DNA from: Thermomonas beijingensis
GTDB lineage: Bacteria; Pseudomonadota; Gammaproteobacteria; Xanthomonadales; Xanthomonadaceae
Length of the DNA: 64,000 nucleotides
Direction: 5' to 3'
NCBI RefSeq assembly: GCF_020034655.1
Contig: NZ_JAIQDJ010000001.1
Location: 372,001-436,000, forward strand
Part shown: in pieces, positions 9,042 through 18,206 of the stretch
Layout of the letters: each line of letters opens with the position of its first letter
Position numbering within the stretch: position 1 is the first letter of the stretch
Notes under the pieces: generated by a model
Told to the model about the DNA's origin: nothing
Seen by the model: the letters and a program-made list of their open reading frames with translations, nothing else
Database searches by the model: none
Position numbers and translations under genes: made by a program

Positions 9042-9470
9042 ATGCGCACGGTACGCCAGCTTCTGGATACGAAATCGGCTGAGATCATTGCGATCGGGCC
9101 GGATGCACCGGTGTATGACGCCATCCGCCTGATGGGGGAACGCGGTGTGGGCGCGCTGCTGGTGATGGAAGGGCCGAAGTTGGTGGGCATCCTGTCCGAG
9201 CGTGATTACGCCCGCAAGATCGTGTTGAAGGGACGTTCTTCGCGGGATACCCCGATCCGCGACATCATGACCGCGGATGTCAAAACGGTGGCCCCCGGCG
9301 ACAGCACCGAGCACTGCATGCAATTGGTGACCGACAGCCGCATCCGGCATTTGCCGGTGTTGGAGGGACAACAGGTGATCGGTGTATTGTCGATTGGCGA
9401 TCTGGTCAAGGCGGTGATCGAAATGCAGCGGCAGGATATCGACCAGTTGCAGCGCTATATCGCCTCGTAA
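9042..9470 (+). CDS. Two-CBS-domain protein
   Basis: A 142-residue soluble protein made of a CBS pair (about residues 8-65 and 72-130): VYDAIRLMGERGVGALLVM and LVGILSERDYARK in the first, IRDIMTADVKTV and IRHLPVLEGQQVIGVLSIGDLV in the second. CBS pairs usually bind adenine nucleotides and regulate a partner. Here there is no attached enzyme domain, so the target is unknown. An AGAGGAG Shine-Dalgarno precedes the ATG. It is transcribed on its own, convergent with prfC. Confidence 0.9.
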   Translation: MRTVRQLLDTKSAEIIAIGPDAPVYDAIRLMGERGVGALLVMEGPKLVGILSERDYARKIVLKGRSSRDTPIRDIMTADVKTVAPGDSTEHCMQLVTDSRIRHLPVLEGQQVIGVLSIGDLVKAVIEMQRQDIDQLQRYIAS

Positions 9471-9548
9471 ACGACTGCAAACGCGCACTCGCTTCGCCAC
9501 GCACCCGCCTCCGGCACACTCTCGCCGTTGGCAGGGCAAGGGCAAGGC

Positions 9549-11150
9549 TTACTCCGCCAATGCGTGTGCATGCTCACGCGTGGCCAGGAACTCCACCGCC
9601 GGGGCGCGTTCTTGCGCCAGTTGCAGGTTGACGCGGGTGGGTGCCAGATACACCAGCGCGCCGGAGGCATCTACCGACAGGTTCAGCGCATTCTTCTCGC
9701 GGAACTCTTCCAGTTTTTTCGCATCGTCGCAGCGGATCCAGCGGGCGGTGGCCACTTGCACCGGCTCGAAGCTGGCTTCCACGCCGTATTCGTCCTTCAG
9801 CCGATAGGCGGCCACGTCGAACTGCAACACGCCCACCGCGCCCAGAATCAGGTCATTGCTCATCATCGGTTTGAAGAACTGGGTGGCGCCTTCTTCGGAC
9901 AACTGCGCCAAGCCTTTTTGCAATTGCTTGAGTTTGAGCGGATCACGCAGACGTGCGCGGCGGAACAGCTCCGGTGCGAAACTGGGGATGCCGGTGAAAC
10001 TCAGTACTTCGCCTTCGCTGAAGGTATCGCCAATCGAGATGGTGCCGTGGTTGTGGATGCCGATCACGTCACCGGGAAAGGCGCTCTCGGCAATTTCACG
10101 ATCCGAGGCCATGAAGGTCAGCGCATTGGCCAGCTTGACCTCCTTGCCGGTGCGGACATGGAAGGTTTTCATGCCAGCGCTGAACTTGCCCGAGCACACC
10201 CGCATGAAGGCCACCCGGTCGCGGTGCATCGGATCCATATTGGCCTGGATCTTGAACACGAAGCCGGTCAGCTTGTTTTCGCTCGCGGCCACGTCGCGCG
10301 TGGTGGTGGCGCGCGCGCGCGGCGCCGGTGCGTGCTCGACGAAGAAGTCCAGCAGCGGCTGCACGCCGAAGTTGTTGACGCCCGAGCCGAAGAACACCGG
10401 CGACTGCTTGCCGGCCAGGTAGGCGGTCTGGTCGAACGGGTGCGACGCGCCCTGCACCAGTTCCAGCTGGTCGCGCACTTCGGCCAGCAGCTGCGGGCCG
10501 ATGGCCGCGGCCACGCCCGGATCCTCCAGCGACGGGAAGATGGTGGAATCCTGGCGGGTGAAATTGCGGCCCGGTTCGTACAGATGCACTTCGCCACTGA
10601 CCAGATGCACCACGCCCTTCAGGCGCTGGCCCATACCAATCGGCCACGTCACCGGCGCACACTGGATGCCCAGTACGGATTCGATTTCGTCCAGCAAATC
10701 AATCGGGTCCTTGCCCTCGCGGTCGAGCTTGTTGACGAAGGTCATGATCGGGGTGTCGCGCAGGCGGCAGACTTCCATCAACTTGATGGTGCGTTCTTCC
10801 ACGCCCTTGGCGACGTCGATCACCATCAGCGCCGAATCCACTGCGGTGAGCACGCGATAGGTGTCCTCGCCGAAGTCGGCGTGGCCGGGGGTGTCCAGCA
10901 GGTTGACGATGCGGCCCTCGTAGGGGAACTGCATCACCGAACTGGTGACCGAAATCCCACGCTCCTTCTCCAGTGCCATCCAGTCGGATGTCGCGTGGCG
11001 GGCGGCCTTGCGGCCCTTCACCGAACCGGCCATCTGGATGGCGCCACCGAACAGGAGGAGCTTCTCCGTGAGCGTGGTCTTGCCGGCGTCCGGGTGGGAG
11101 ATGATGGCGAAAGTGCGGCGGCGCGCAGCTTCTGAGGCGACTTCTGACAT
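9549..11150 (-). CDS. prfC: Peptide chain release factor 3
   Basis: A 533-residue translational GTPase that removes RF1/RF2 from the ribosome after peptide release. The P-loop (SHPDAGKTT, residues 18-26), the G3 [11 protein letters not shown] and the G4 NKLDRE motifs are all present, followed by the RF3-type C-terminal region. Length matches E. coli RF3 (529). The start is the ATG at 11150, directly before [13 protein letters not shown]; the frame is open further upstream into the divergent kinase gene but that part is not family-like. Only 55 bp separate it from the kinase start. Confidence 0.97.
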   Translation of the reverse strand: MSEVASEAARRRTFAIISHPDAGKTTLTEKLLLFGGAIQMAGSVKGRKAARHATSDWMALEKERGISVTSSVMQFPYEGRIVNLLDTPGHADFGEDTYRVLTAVDSALMVIDVAKGVEERTIKLMEVCRLRDTPIMTFVNKLDREGKDPIDLLDEIESVLGIQCAPVTWPIGMGQRLKGVVHLVSGEVHLYEPGRNFTRQDSTIFPSLEDPGVAAAIGPQLLAEVRDQLELVQGASHPFDQTAYLAGKQSPVFFGSGVNNFGVQPLLDFFVEHAPAPRARATTTRDVAASENKLTGFVFKIQANMDPMHRDRVAFMRVCSGKFSAGMKTFHVRTGKEVKLANALTFMASDREIAESAFPGDVIGIHNHGTISIGDTFSEGEVLSFTGIPSFAPELFRRARLRDPLKLKQLQKGLAQLSEEGATQFFKPMMSNDLILGAVGVLQFDVAAYRLKDEYGVEASFEPVQVATARWIRCDDAKKLEEFREKNALNLSVDASGALVYLAPTRVNLQLAQERAPAVEFLATREHAHALAE

Positions 11151-11205
11151 TGCGCAATTATACCGGCGCGGGCAGGATGGCCGCAGCCTGACAGAATAGC
11201 GCCGG

Positions 11206-13629
11206 ATGGACGAGCACCCGACCCACGCACTGGACGAAGACCAGCAAATTGCCGCCAGCCTGCCTGCCGTCATTGGCCCGTACCGCATTCTGGGGGTGTT
11301 GGGTGAAGGCGCGATGGGGCGCGTGTATCTGGCGCGTGAAACCCATCCGCCGCGCGAAGTGGCCTTGAAAGTCATGCGCGGGCTGTCACGTACGGCCTGG
11401 GAGCGCTTTCATCGCGAAATTGATTTGTTGGGGCAACTTGAACACCCCGGCATCGTGCGGTTGTACGCCGCGGGCGAGGATGTGGTGGGCGGCCTGGTCG
11501 CGCCGTGGTTTGCGCTGGAAGTGGTGCGCGGCCCCGATTTGCATGGCTATTTGCAGCGCGATCAGCCCGATCTGCGCGCCCGCATCACATTGCTTGCCAA
11601 ATTGGCGCGGGCGGTCGATTACGCGCATCGACGCGGGATCGTGCATCGCGATCTCAAGCCTTCCAATGTGCTGGTCGATGAGCACGGCCAACCGAAAATC
11701 CTGGACTTCGGCATCGCCCGTTTGCATGGTGATGAGGGTGGCCAGATGACCCAAGCCGGACAGGTAATGGGCACCTTGCCGTACATGAGTCCGGAGCAGT
11801 TGGCGGGCAACACCCGCGATGTGGATGCGCGCAGCGATGTGTATGCGCTAGGTGCGATCGGCTATGAATTGTTGTCCGGGCAGTTGCCGCACCCGCGCTT
11901 GTCCACATCCACGCTGTTCGAAGCCCTGGACATCGTGCGGCGTGGCAACCCGGAACCGTTGGAGCGAGTCAATAAACAAGCGCGTGGCGATATCAATCTG
12001 GTGGTGATGAAGGCGCTGGCGGGTGAGCCGGCCCAGCGTTATGACAGCGCCGCAGGATTCGCTGAAGATTTGGAAGCGATACTGGAGTCGCGCCCGATCC
12101 GCGCGCGTGCACCCAGTTGGACGTATCGCAGCGGGCGTTTCATTCGCCGTAATCGCACGTTGAGTGCGGCAGTGGCCGTGGTCTTCGTGGCGCTGGTGAC
12201 AGCCACCATCATCAGCAGCTTGGCAGCGCAGCGTGCGCGAGTGGCGTTGGCGCAGGCGCAGGCGCGGGCAAACGAGCTGAGTGCCGTCAACGGCTTTATG
12301 GAGCGCATGTTGACGGCGGCCGATCCCGAGCAAGCGCAAGGTCGCGATTTGCGCGTGCGCGACATTCTGGATGTGGCGGCGGCCGATCTGGACGGCGCGC
12401 AGCTACCGGCCAGCGCCGTAGCCAGACTGCAACAAATCCTGGGTGTGACGTGGCTGGGCTTGGGCGATGGCACACGCGCCGGTGCGGTGTTTACGGCGGC
12501 TCTGGCGCATGCTGATTTGCCGGCAGCACAGCGCGATGAATTGCTGCTGGGGCGCGCGCGAAGCGCGATTATTGCTGGCGACTACGCCAGTGGCGAGCAG
12601 CAGCTTGGGCAATTGCGGACGCGTCGCGCCACACTGGCACCGGCACTGCAAATTGCGATGGACGAATCCGCCGCCGAATTGCTGCGCGAAAGTGGCAAGC
12701 AAAAGCAGGCCATTGCGGTGCTGCGCCAATTGCTGCCACAAGCGCGCCAACAGCTGGGTGCCAATTCACAGCGCAGTCTGGGTCTGCAATTGCAATTGTC
12801 ATCGGCACTGCAACTGGATGGCGACTATGCCGGCGCGCTGGAGGTCATCCGCGACGCCGCCGCCCGCCATGAACGCGTGCTGGGTGCCAAGCATCCGCAA
12901 ACCTTGTATGCATGGAACCAGCTGGGCATCGTGGAAAACAAAGTGGGCCATGCCGATGCCGCCGAGGCGGCGTTTCGGCGTGCTGCACAAGGCAGGCTGG
13001 CGGTGCTGGGCGAGAGTCATCCGGCAACGGTCATGAGTCAGTTCAATTTGGGCTCCTTCTTGATCGAGCACGGCAATGCCAAAGACGGTGCGCCGATGGT
13101 GCAACGGGCCAGTACCTGGTTTGATGCCAATCGCCCCGACGGCGATAGCAAGGCGCTGGTGGCGCGCAGTGTGTTGGCGTATGCGCTGGAAGACTTGGGT
13201 GATCTGGATGGCGCTGAACGTCTGCTGCGCGGCTTGCTGGGTACCCAGGAACGCCTGGGTGGGCCAGGTGCGCCGGACACCTATGCGCCGCGCAATAATT
13301 TGGGCATGTTGTTGATGAAGCGTGGCCGCTACGCCGATGCGCTGGCCGAGTTCGATACGTTGTCGCAGCAAGTTCGACAACGGCTGGGTGCCGAGCATCC
13401 GTTTGCCGCTATCTTTGCCAGCAATCGCGGTGAATGTTTGGCCAAGCTGGGGCGTTTGGACGATGCGCGCCGCGTGCTGGAAGACAGCCACGCCCGGTTG
13501 TTGAAACGCTTTGGTGCCGAGCACGCGCGTACTCGCACCGCCGCGCAGCGCTTGGCCGAGGTGTATGCACGGCTGGGGATGAGCGCGCAAGCGCAGGCCT
13601 TGCAGATGCCGGCATCGAAAACAGACTAG
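11206..13629 (+). CDS. Membrane Ser/Thr protein kinase with TPR-type tail
   Basis: An 807-residue eukaryotic-like kinase. The catalytic domain (about 24-295) has the Gly-rich loop GEGAMGRVY (33-41), the ATP-binding Lys55 in [14 protein letters not shown] (147-154), DFG (167-169) and MSPEQ, so it should be active. A transmembrane helix lies at about 319-339. The remaining 460 residues are Ala-rich helical pairs of the TPR type ([24 protein letters not shown] and similar), probably periplasmic. The substrate is unknown, and no phosphatase or FHA gene is nearby. It is divergent from prfC; the M23 peptidase converges on its end. Confidence 0.92.
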   Translation: MDEHPTHALDEDQQIAASLPAVIGPYRILGVLGEGAMGRVYLARETHPPREVALKVMRGLSRTAWERFHREIDLLGQLEHPGIVRLYAAGEDVVGGLVAPWFALEVVRGPDLHGYLQRDQPDLRARITLLAKLARAVDYAHRRGIVHRDLKPSNVLVDEHGQPKILDFGIARLHGDEGGQMTQAGQVMGTLPYMSPEQLAGNTRDVDARSDVYALGAIGYELLSGQLPHPRLSTSTLFEALDIVRRGNPEPLERVNKQARGDINLVVMKALAGEPAQRYDSAAGFAEDLEAILESRPIRARAPSWTYRSGRFIRRNRTLSAAVAVVFVALVTATIISSLAAQRARVALAQAQARANELSAVNGFMERMLTAADPEQAQGRDLRVRDILDVAAADLDGAQLPASAVARLQQILGVTWLGLGDGTRAGAVFTAALAHADLPAAQRDELLLGRARSAIIAGDYASGEQQLGQLRTRRATLAPALQIAMDESAAELLRESGKQKQAIAVLRQLLPQARQQLGANSQRSLGLQLQLSSALQLDGDYAGALEVIRDAAARHERVLGAKHPQTLYAWNQLGIVENKVGHADAAEAAFRRAAQGRLAVLGESHPATVMSQFNLGSFLIEHGNAKDGAPMVQRASTWFDANRPDGDSKALVARSVLAYALEDLGDLDGAERLLRGLLGTQERLGGPGAPDTYAPRNNLGMLLMKRGRYADALAEFDTLSQQVRQRLGAEHPFAAIFASNRGECLAKLGRLDDARRVLEDSHARLLKRFGAEHARTRTAAQRLAEVYARLGMSAQAQALQMPASKTD

Positions 13630-13643
13630 GCGTTACGGCATTT

Positions 13644-14462
13644 TCAGGGCTGCTTGGCCAGGCGAAACGGAATGGAGGTCAGCTGCATGCTGCGGTTGAC
13701 CTGCACCGCAAAATGCAAGTGCGGTGCGGTGCTGTAGCCGGTATTGCCGGATAGGCCAATGCGCTGACCTGTTTCGACATGTTGGCCTTGGTGTACCAGT
13801 GCGCCGTTTTCGGCCAGATGCGCATACAGTGCCATGCTGCCGTCGACATGCAGGATACGGATGAAGTTGGCGCGGCCGGCATCGTGCGCATAGTCCAATC
13901 CATGGCCGTGAAACTGCACTTGGACTTGCATCACCACGCCTTCGCGTGCGGCCAAGACCGGTGTGCCGACCGGCACGGCAAAATCCAGTGCATAGCGGTT
14001 TTCGAGATCCTGATGGCTGAACTCGCCTTCAAACCCCTGCTCGATCGGTGCATCGGTTTGCGCCAACGGGCGCAAATACAGCACATCCTGTGGGCGTGCA
14101 TTGGAGCTGCCGGGGGTGGCCGTCAGGCGCAGCGCCAGCTTGCCGCTGCGGCCTGCAGGTGTGCTCAGTGCGGCCAATAGGCTACTGCCTTGCGCAGCCA
14201 CGCTGGCGCGCGCTGGCAAGCCGGGTTGACTGACCGGCGCGGGGTTGGCCAGCGACTCCAGGCGGACTTCAATCGGCCCGTCCAAGCGGTTATCGGCCCA
14301 TGCCAGATAACCGCCCGAGGTGGCTTCCAGCCGCAGTGTGGCAAGCGCATCCACCTGCTCCTGGCGGGTACTGGTCACCGCAGAGCTGGGTTGTGTGGCG
14401 GTAGCCATGCTGGCCGCAAGCGCACACAAGCAGGCCAGTGGGTGAGTGAGGAAGCCACGCAT
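13644..14462 (-). CDS. Exported M23-family (LytM-like) peptidase
   Basis: A 272-residue secreted protein with a signal peptide (about 1-22). The C-terminal half is an M23 metallopeptidase: a His followed by YALDFAVPVGTPV, the AAREGVVMQV strand, ALYAHL, a GLSGNTGYSTAPHLHF block, and the HLHF zinc-ligand motif. The N-terminal half (about 30-140) is a beta-rich region I do not recognise. Such enzymes cut peptidoglycan cross-links or activate amidases. The first zinc-ligand spacing is the variant seen in xanthomonad paralogues, so activity is likely but not proven. It lies divergent from the methionine operon. Confidence 0.85.
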   Translation of the reverse strand: MRGFLTHPLACLCALAASMATATQPSSAVTSTRQEQVDALATLRLEATSGGYLAWADNRLDGPIEVRLESLANPAPVSQPGLPARASVAAQGSSLLAALSTPAGRSGKLALRLTATPGSSNARPQDVLYLRPLAQTDAPIEQGFEGEFSHQDLENRYALDFAVPVGTPVLAAREGVVMQVQVQFHGHGLDYAHDAGRANFIRILHVDGSMALYAHLAENGALVHQGQHVETGQRIGLSGNTGYSTAPHLHFAVQVNRSMQLTSIPFRLAKQP

Positions 14463-14531
14463 CGGTGCAGTATGCCGAACCTTGTAGGCATGATGTTTGG
14501 TTATTTAAATCGCTTCATCCGAATAGAGCGA

Positions 14532-14560
14532 TTGACATGACCCATTGGAATGCCCACACT
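14532..14560 (+). promoter_or_regulatory. Candidate promoter of the methionine operon
   Basis: A perfect -35 box TTGACA (14532-14537) is followed after 17 bp by CACACT (14555-14560), a weak -10. It sits just upstream of the riboswitch, which would then begin a few bases into the transcript. Confidence 0.5.
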
Positions 14561-14568
14561 GCGCGTAT

Positions 14569-14684
14569 CCATCGAGACCGGCGGAGGGACAGGCCCTTTG
14601 ATGCCGGGGCAACCAGACGGCGTGCGCAAGCACGTTGGCGAGGTGCCAAATCCTGCGGGGACCTGAGCGTCTGCCGGAAGATGG
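14569..14684 (+). ncRNA. SAM-I (S-box) riboswitch
   Basis: The S-box core is readable in order: a GAGA bulge (14574-14577), GGAGGGA (14583-14589), GGCCC (14592-14596), GATG...GGCAACC (to 14613), a GNRA-capped P3 (14621-14625 with 14630-14634), and GGTGCCAAATCC (14642-14653). P1 closes perfectly in two blocks: 14569-14573 with 14680-14684, and 14578-14582 with 14673-14677. SAM binding normally turns such operons off. The three genes downstream are methionine-biosynthetic, which fits. The region from 14463 to 14779 holds this element, its promoter and a hairpin, and no gene. Confidence 0.93.
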
Positions 14685-14710
14685 TTGCGCAGCCGAATCG
14701 GCTGCGTAAC
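14684..14710 (+). promoter_or_regulatory. Hairpin sharing bases with riboswitch P1
   Basis: A 12-bp stem (14684-14695 with 14699-14710, one G-U pair) with a 3-nt loop starts on the last base of the P1 3' strand, so it can compete only marginally with P1. No U-tract follows, so it is not a classic terminator. It may be part of the expression platform. Confidence 0.5.
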
Positions 14711-14779
14711 ACCAACCCTGTTGGCCTTCCCGCACTCCCTGCATGACTTCGATGGCGACCTTTTTGCCGGAGTCTTGCC

Positions 14780-15856
14780 GTGAACCTTGCCGAATGTAGT
14801 CTTCCCGTCAGTTCCGCTCCGCGGACAGTGCCAACTTGGTCTATGCCACGGCCACCGGCACACGCCAGTCGTGACGGTGTGCAGCGCGGCAGTATTGATG
14901 CGGTGCTGCGCACGCGCTATGCAGGTACGCGCAAGCTGCGCCTGAATTACGAGCTGGTGGGAGCAGCCATGGCACCGGTAGTGTTGGTGGCCGGCGGTAT
15001 TTCGGCGCACCGGCATGTGGCCGCAAATGCAGTGGATCCCAGCGCAGGTTGGGCGCAAGGTTTGCTGGATGCAGGGCGCACCCTGGATCCGGCCAAGCTG
15101 CGGGTTCTGGCGTTTGATTATGTAGGGGCTGATGGCAGCATCGATGCGCCCATCGATACCGCCGATCAGGCCGATGCGATTGCCTTGTTGCTGGATGCGC
15201 TCGGAGTCGACGTGTTGGCAGGCTATGTCGGCTACTCGTATGGCGCATTGGTGGGCCTGCAGTTGGCGGTACACCACCCGCAGCGCCTGCGCAAGCTGGT
15301 GGCGGTCAGTGGCGTACATCGCCCGCACCCGTATGCGGCCGCGTGGCGCGCGCTGCAACGCAAAGCGGTGGCATTGGGCCGGTTGCAGTGTGCCGACGAG
15401 CAAGGCCTGTCTCTGGCGCGGCAGTTTGCGATGTTGAGCTACCGCACTCCGGAAGAGTTCGCCGAACGCTTTGATGCCGCGCCGGAGGTGTGCAATGGGC
15501 AGGTGCGGGTGGCCGCCGAAGATTATTTGGACGCCGCCGGTGCCAAATTTGTGGCGCGGGTGTCGGCCACCGCATGGTTGCGCTTGTCCGAATCGATTGA
15601 TTTGCATCGGGTGGATCCGGCGCAGGTGGGCGTGCCGGTGTCGGTGATCGCGGTGGAGGGCGATCGCTTGGTGCCGATGGATGATGCGGTGGCCTTGATC
15701 GAGGGCTTGGCGGGGCGTGGCCGCTTGCGTGTGCTGCGCTCGCCGTATGGGCACGATGCCTTCCTCAAGGAAACCGACCGCATCAATGCGTTGCTGGCCA
15801 GCGAGCTGTTTGCCGGCAGCGCAGTCACTGGGCCTGCCATTGGAGTCTCGGCATGA
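14780..15856 (+). CDS. MetX-like homoserine O-acyltransferase
   Basis: A 358-residue alpha/beta-hydrolase of the homoserine O-acetyl/succinyltransferase family, which activates homoserine for sulfur addition. The catalytic triad is visible: Ser153 in GYSYG, Asp295 in EGDRLVP and His325 in YGHDAF. Whether it uses acetyl- or succinyl-CoA cannot be read here. The GTG start at 14780 has a GGAG Shine-Dalgarno seven bases upstream; the next ATG is 63 bp further in. It overlaps metB by 4 bp and lies under the SAM riboswitch, which supports the methionine role. Confidence 0.8.
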   Translation: MNLAECSLPVSSAPRTVPTWSMPRPPAHASRDGVQRGSIDAVLRTRYAGTRKLRLNYELVGAAMAPVVLVAGGISAHRHVAANAVDPSAGWAQGLLDAGRTLDPAKLRVLAFDYVGADGSIDAPIDTADQADAIALLLDALGVDVLAGYVGYSYGALVGLQLAVHHPQRLRKLVAVSGVHRPHPYAAAWRALQRKAVALGRLQCADEQGLSLARQFAMLSYRTPEEFAERFDAAPEVCNGQVRVAAEDYLDAAGAKFVARVSATAWLRLSESIDLHRVDPAQVGVPVSVIAVEGDRLVPMDDAVALIEGLAGRGRLRVLRSPYGHDAFLKETDRINALLASELFAGSAVTGPAIGVSA

Positions 15857-17064
15857 GCACAGGGAACACCCCAGACACACGCCGGCCAGCAACCCGCGCC
15901 GTGCGTGCGGGTATTGATCGCGACAGCGCATTTGGTGCGGTGACCCCCCCCTTGGTGCTGTCCTCCAATTTCAGTTTTGCCGGCTTCAATCAGAAGCGTG
16001 CCTATGATTACTCGCGCAGTGGCAATCCCACCCGTGATTTATTGGGTGGGGCGCTGGCGGATATGGAGGGTGGCGCCGGCGGGGTGGTCACCGCCAGCGG
16101 CATGGGCGCGGTAACCTTGTTGCTGCATGCGTTGTTGCAGCCGGGCGATCTGCTGGTGGTGCCGCATGATTGCTATGGCGGCAGCTGGCGGCTGTTCAAT
16201 GCGTTGGCCAACAAAGGTGCGTTCGAGTTGGTCACCTGCAACCTGACCGACCCACAGGCACTTGCGACAGCCTTGGCGCAGCAGCCGAAGCTTGTCTGGA
16301 TTGAAACGCCATCCAATCCATTGCTGCGCATCACGGATTTGCAAGCGGTGATTACCGCCGCGCATCAAGTGGATGCGTTAGCGGTGGTTGACAACACGTT
16401 TTTGTCGCCGGCACTGCAGCGCCCGATTGCCGATTTCGGTGCTGATTTTGTGTTGCATTCCACCACCAAGTACATCAATGGGCATAGCGACGTGGTGGGC
16501 GGTGCGGTGGTGGCCAAGGATGCGGAGCAGCATCAACAGTTGACATGGTGGGCCAATTGTCTGGGCCTGACTGGCTCGCCGTTTGACAGTTTTCTGACCC
16601 TGCGCGGGCTACGCACCCTGGATGCCCGCCTGCGGGTCCATCAGGACAACGCCGCCGCGTTGGTGGCATTGCTGGACGGGCATCCTGCGGTCAGTGCGCT
16701 GCACTACCCCGGGCTGCCCACGCATCCGGGACACGCACTGGCGGCGCGCCAGCAATATGGATTTGGCGCAATGTTGAGCGTTGAACTCGTCGGTGGCGAA
16801 CCCGCGGTACGCGCGTTTGTGGATGACTTGCAGGTGTTCACCTTGGCCGAATCACTGGGTGGGGTGGAAACCTTGGTTGCCCATCCTGCCAGCATGACCC
16901 ATGCGGCGATGAGCCCGGAAGCACGCGCACTGGCCGGGATTACCGATGGCATGTTGCGATTCTCGGTGGGTATCGAGCATGTGGATGACTTGCTCGCCGA
17001 TTTGGCAGCAGCGTTGGCGCGCGCTCAGGCGGCCTGCGTTGCGCTTGAAATCACCACGTCATGA
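15853..17064 (+). CDS. metB: Cystathionine gamma-synthase / O-succinylhomoserine lyase
   Basis: A 403-residue PLP enzyme of the Cys/Met metabolism family. The PLP lysine is K206 in HSTTKYINGHSDVVGG. YDYSRSGNPTR (51-61) and ETPSNPLLRITD are the family phosphate- and substrate-binding blocks. It joins acyl-homoserine with cysteine (or sulfide) to make cystathionine (or homocysteine). Its position between a MetX-like gene and hom under a SAM riboswitch argues for synthesis rather than the degradative gamma-lyase. ATGA overlaps exist at both ends, so the three genes are translationally coupled. Confidence 0.88.
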   Translation: MSTGNTPDTRRPATRAVRAGIDRDSAFGAVTPPLVLSSNFSFAGFNQKRAYDYSRSGNPTRDLLGGALADMEGGAGGVVTASGMGAVTLLLHALLQPGDLLVVPHDCYGGSWRLFNALANKGAFELVTCNLTDPQALATALAQQPKLVWIETPSNPLLRITDLQAVITAAHQVDALAVVDNTFLSPALQRPIADFGADFVLHSTTKYINGHSDVVGGAVVAKDAEQHQQLTWWANCLGLTGSPFDSFLTLRGLRTLDARLRVHQDNAAALVALLDGHPAVSALHYPGLPTHPGHALAARQQYGFGAMLSVELVGGEPAVRAFVDDLQVFTLAESLGGVETLVAHPASMTHAAMSPEARALAGITDGMLRFSVGIEHVDDLLADLAAALARAQAACVALEITTS

Positions 17065-18206
17065 GTGCAACGCCCGCCATGATGCATGGCCAGCACACGC
17101 CACCGGCACGCTTGGCACTGTTGGGCACCGGCACCGTAGGCAGTGCGGTCTGGGCGCGCCTGATGCAGTGGCAGGGCAGTGCATTGGGCGAGCGGCTGCG
17201 TTTGGTGTATGCGGCGAACTCGCGCTTTGCCTTGGGCAACCCAGCGGGGCTGCCGAGTGCGGCCACGGATGTGTTGCTTCAGCAGGCACCGCAAGCCAGC
17301 AGTTTGGAGGCGGTGGATGTTGCGCTGGCAGGCGACGGCGTGCGTATTGTGGTCGATGCCACGGCTTCGGCGCAGGTGGCCGACCAACACGCGCATTGGT
17401 TGGCACGCGGCATCCATGTGGTGACCGCCTGCAAACTGGGGCAGGGTACGGATTTGGCGCGCTGGCACGCCATCCAGGCCGCGTGCGAAGCCGGCAATAC
17501 CGAGTATGGTGACAGCGCGACTGTGGGTGCCGGTTTGCCGGTGTTACGCACGATTCGGGCTTTGCAGGCGGGGGGCGACCGCATCCATGCCATCGCTGGG
17601 GTGTTGTCCGGTTCGCTGGCGTGGCTGTTCAATCATTACGATGGCATGCAGGCGTTTTCCGGCTTTGTTCGGCAGGCGCGTGAGGCAGGTTTTACCGAGC
17701 CGGACCCGCGTGAAGATTTATCGGGCGAAGACGTGCGGCGCAAGTTGCTGATTCTGGCGCGGGCGTCTGGCTACCGGCTGGAAGACAACGCGGTACAGGT
17801 GGACTCCCTGGTGCCGGCAGCGCTGGCAGGTTTGCCCCGTGAGGCACTGGATGCGGCCTTGCCCATGCTGGATGCTGCACTGCGCGAGCGTTACGCGGCA
17901 GCCTACAAAAATGGCGCGAAGTTACGTTTTGTTGCACGCCTGCAAGCCGATGGATTGGCCACCGTGGGGCTGGAGGCATTGCCTGCCGAGCATGCGCTGG
18001 CAGGTGGTGGTGGCACCGATAATCGGGTTGCGATCTGGTCGGATCGCTATGCCAAACAACCTTTGCTGATTCAGGGGCCAGGTGCCGGTGCCGAGGTGAC
18101 TGCGGCGGCGATGTTGGATGATGCCTTGCGTATTCAAGTGGAGGCATCGAAGGCGAAAGTGCTGCCGGGACGGGCAAAAAACTCTTCTATGGGCAACGGG
18201 CGCTGA
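17061..18206 (+). CDS. Homoserine dehydrogenase
   Basis: A 381-residue NAD(P)H-dependent homoserine dehydrogenase (aspartate semialdehyde to homoserine). The nucleotide-binding GTGTVGSAV is near residue 22. EYGDSATVGAGLPVLRTIR and AIAGVLSGSLAWLFNHYD are core catalytic-domain blocks, and EPDPREDLSGEDVRRKLLILAR is the family signature. It resembles the C-terminal half of bifunctional ThrA/MetL without the kinase half and has no ACT domain, so control is likely through the riboswitch. Its last 73 bp overlap, tail to tail, the GGDEF-EAL gene on the other strand. Confidence 0.9.
   Translation: MSATPAMMHGQHTPPARLALLGTGTVGSAVWARLMQWQGSALGERLRLVYAANSRFALGNPAGLPSAATDVLLQQAPQASSLEAVDVALAGDGVRIVVDATASAQVADQHAHWLARGIHVVTACKLGQGTDLARWHAIQAACEAGNTEYGDSATVGAGLPVLRTIRALQAGGDRIHAIAGVLSGSLAWLFNHYDGMQAFSGFVRQAREAGFTEPDPREDLSGEDVRRKLLILARASGYRLEDNAVQVDSLVPAALAGLPREALDAALPMLDAALRERYAAAYKNGAKLRFVARLQADGLATVGLEALPAEHALAGGGGTDNRVAIWSDRYAKQPLLIQGPGAGAEVTAAAMLDDALRIQVEASKAKVLPGRAKNSSMGNGR

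Noticed and set aside
9528-11135. Long open frame on the plus strand opposite prfC
   Set aside because: It mirrors the codon pattern of prfC, has no recognisable domain and no ribosome site; a high-GC antisense artefact.
14742-14798. Short leader peptide frame before the MetX-like gene
   Set aside because: Begins with ATG and overlaps the GTG start region, but has no Shine-Dalgarno and no attenuation features; the riboswitch explains the control.
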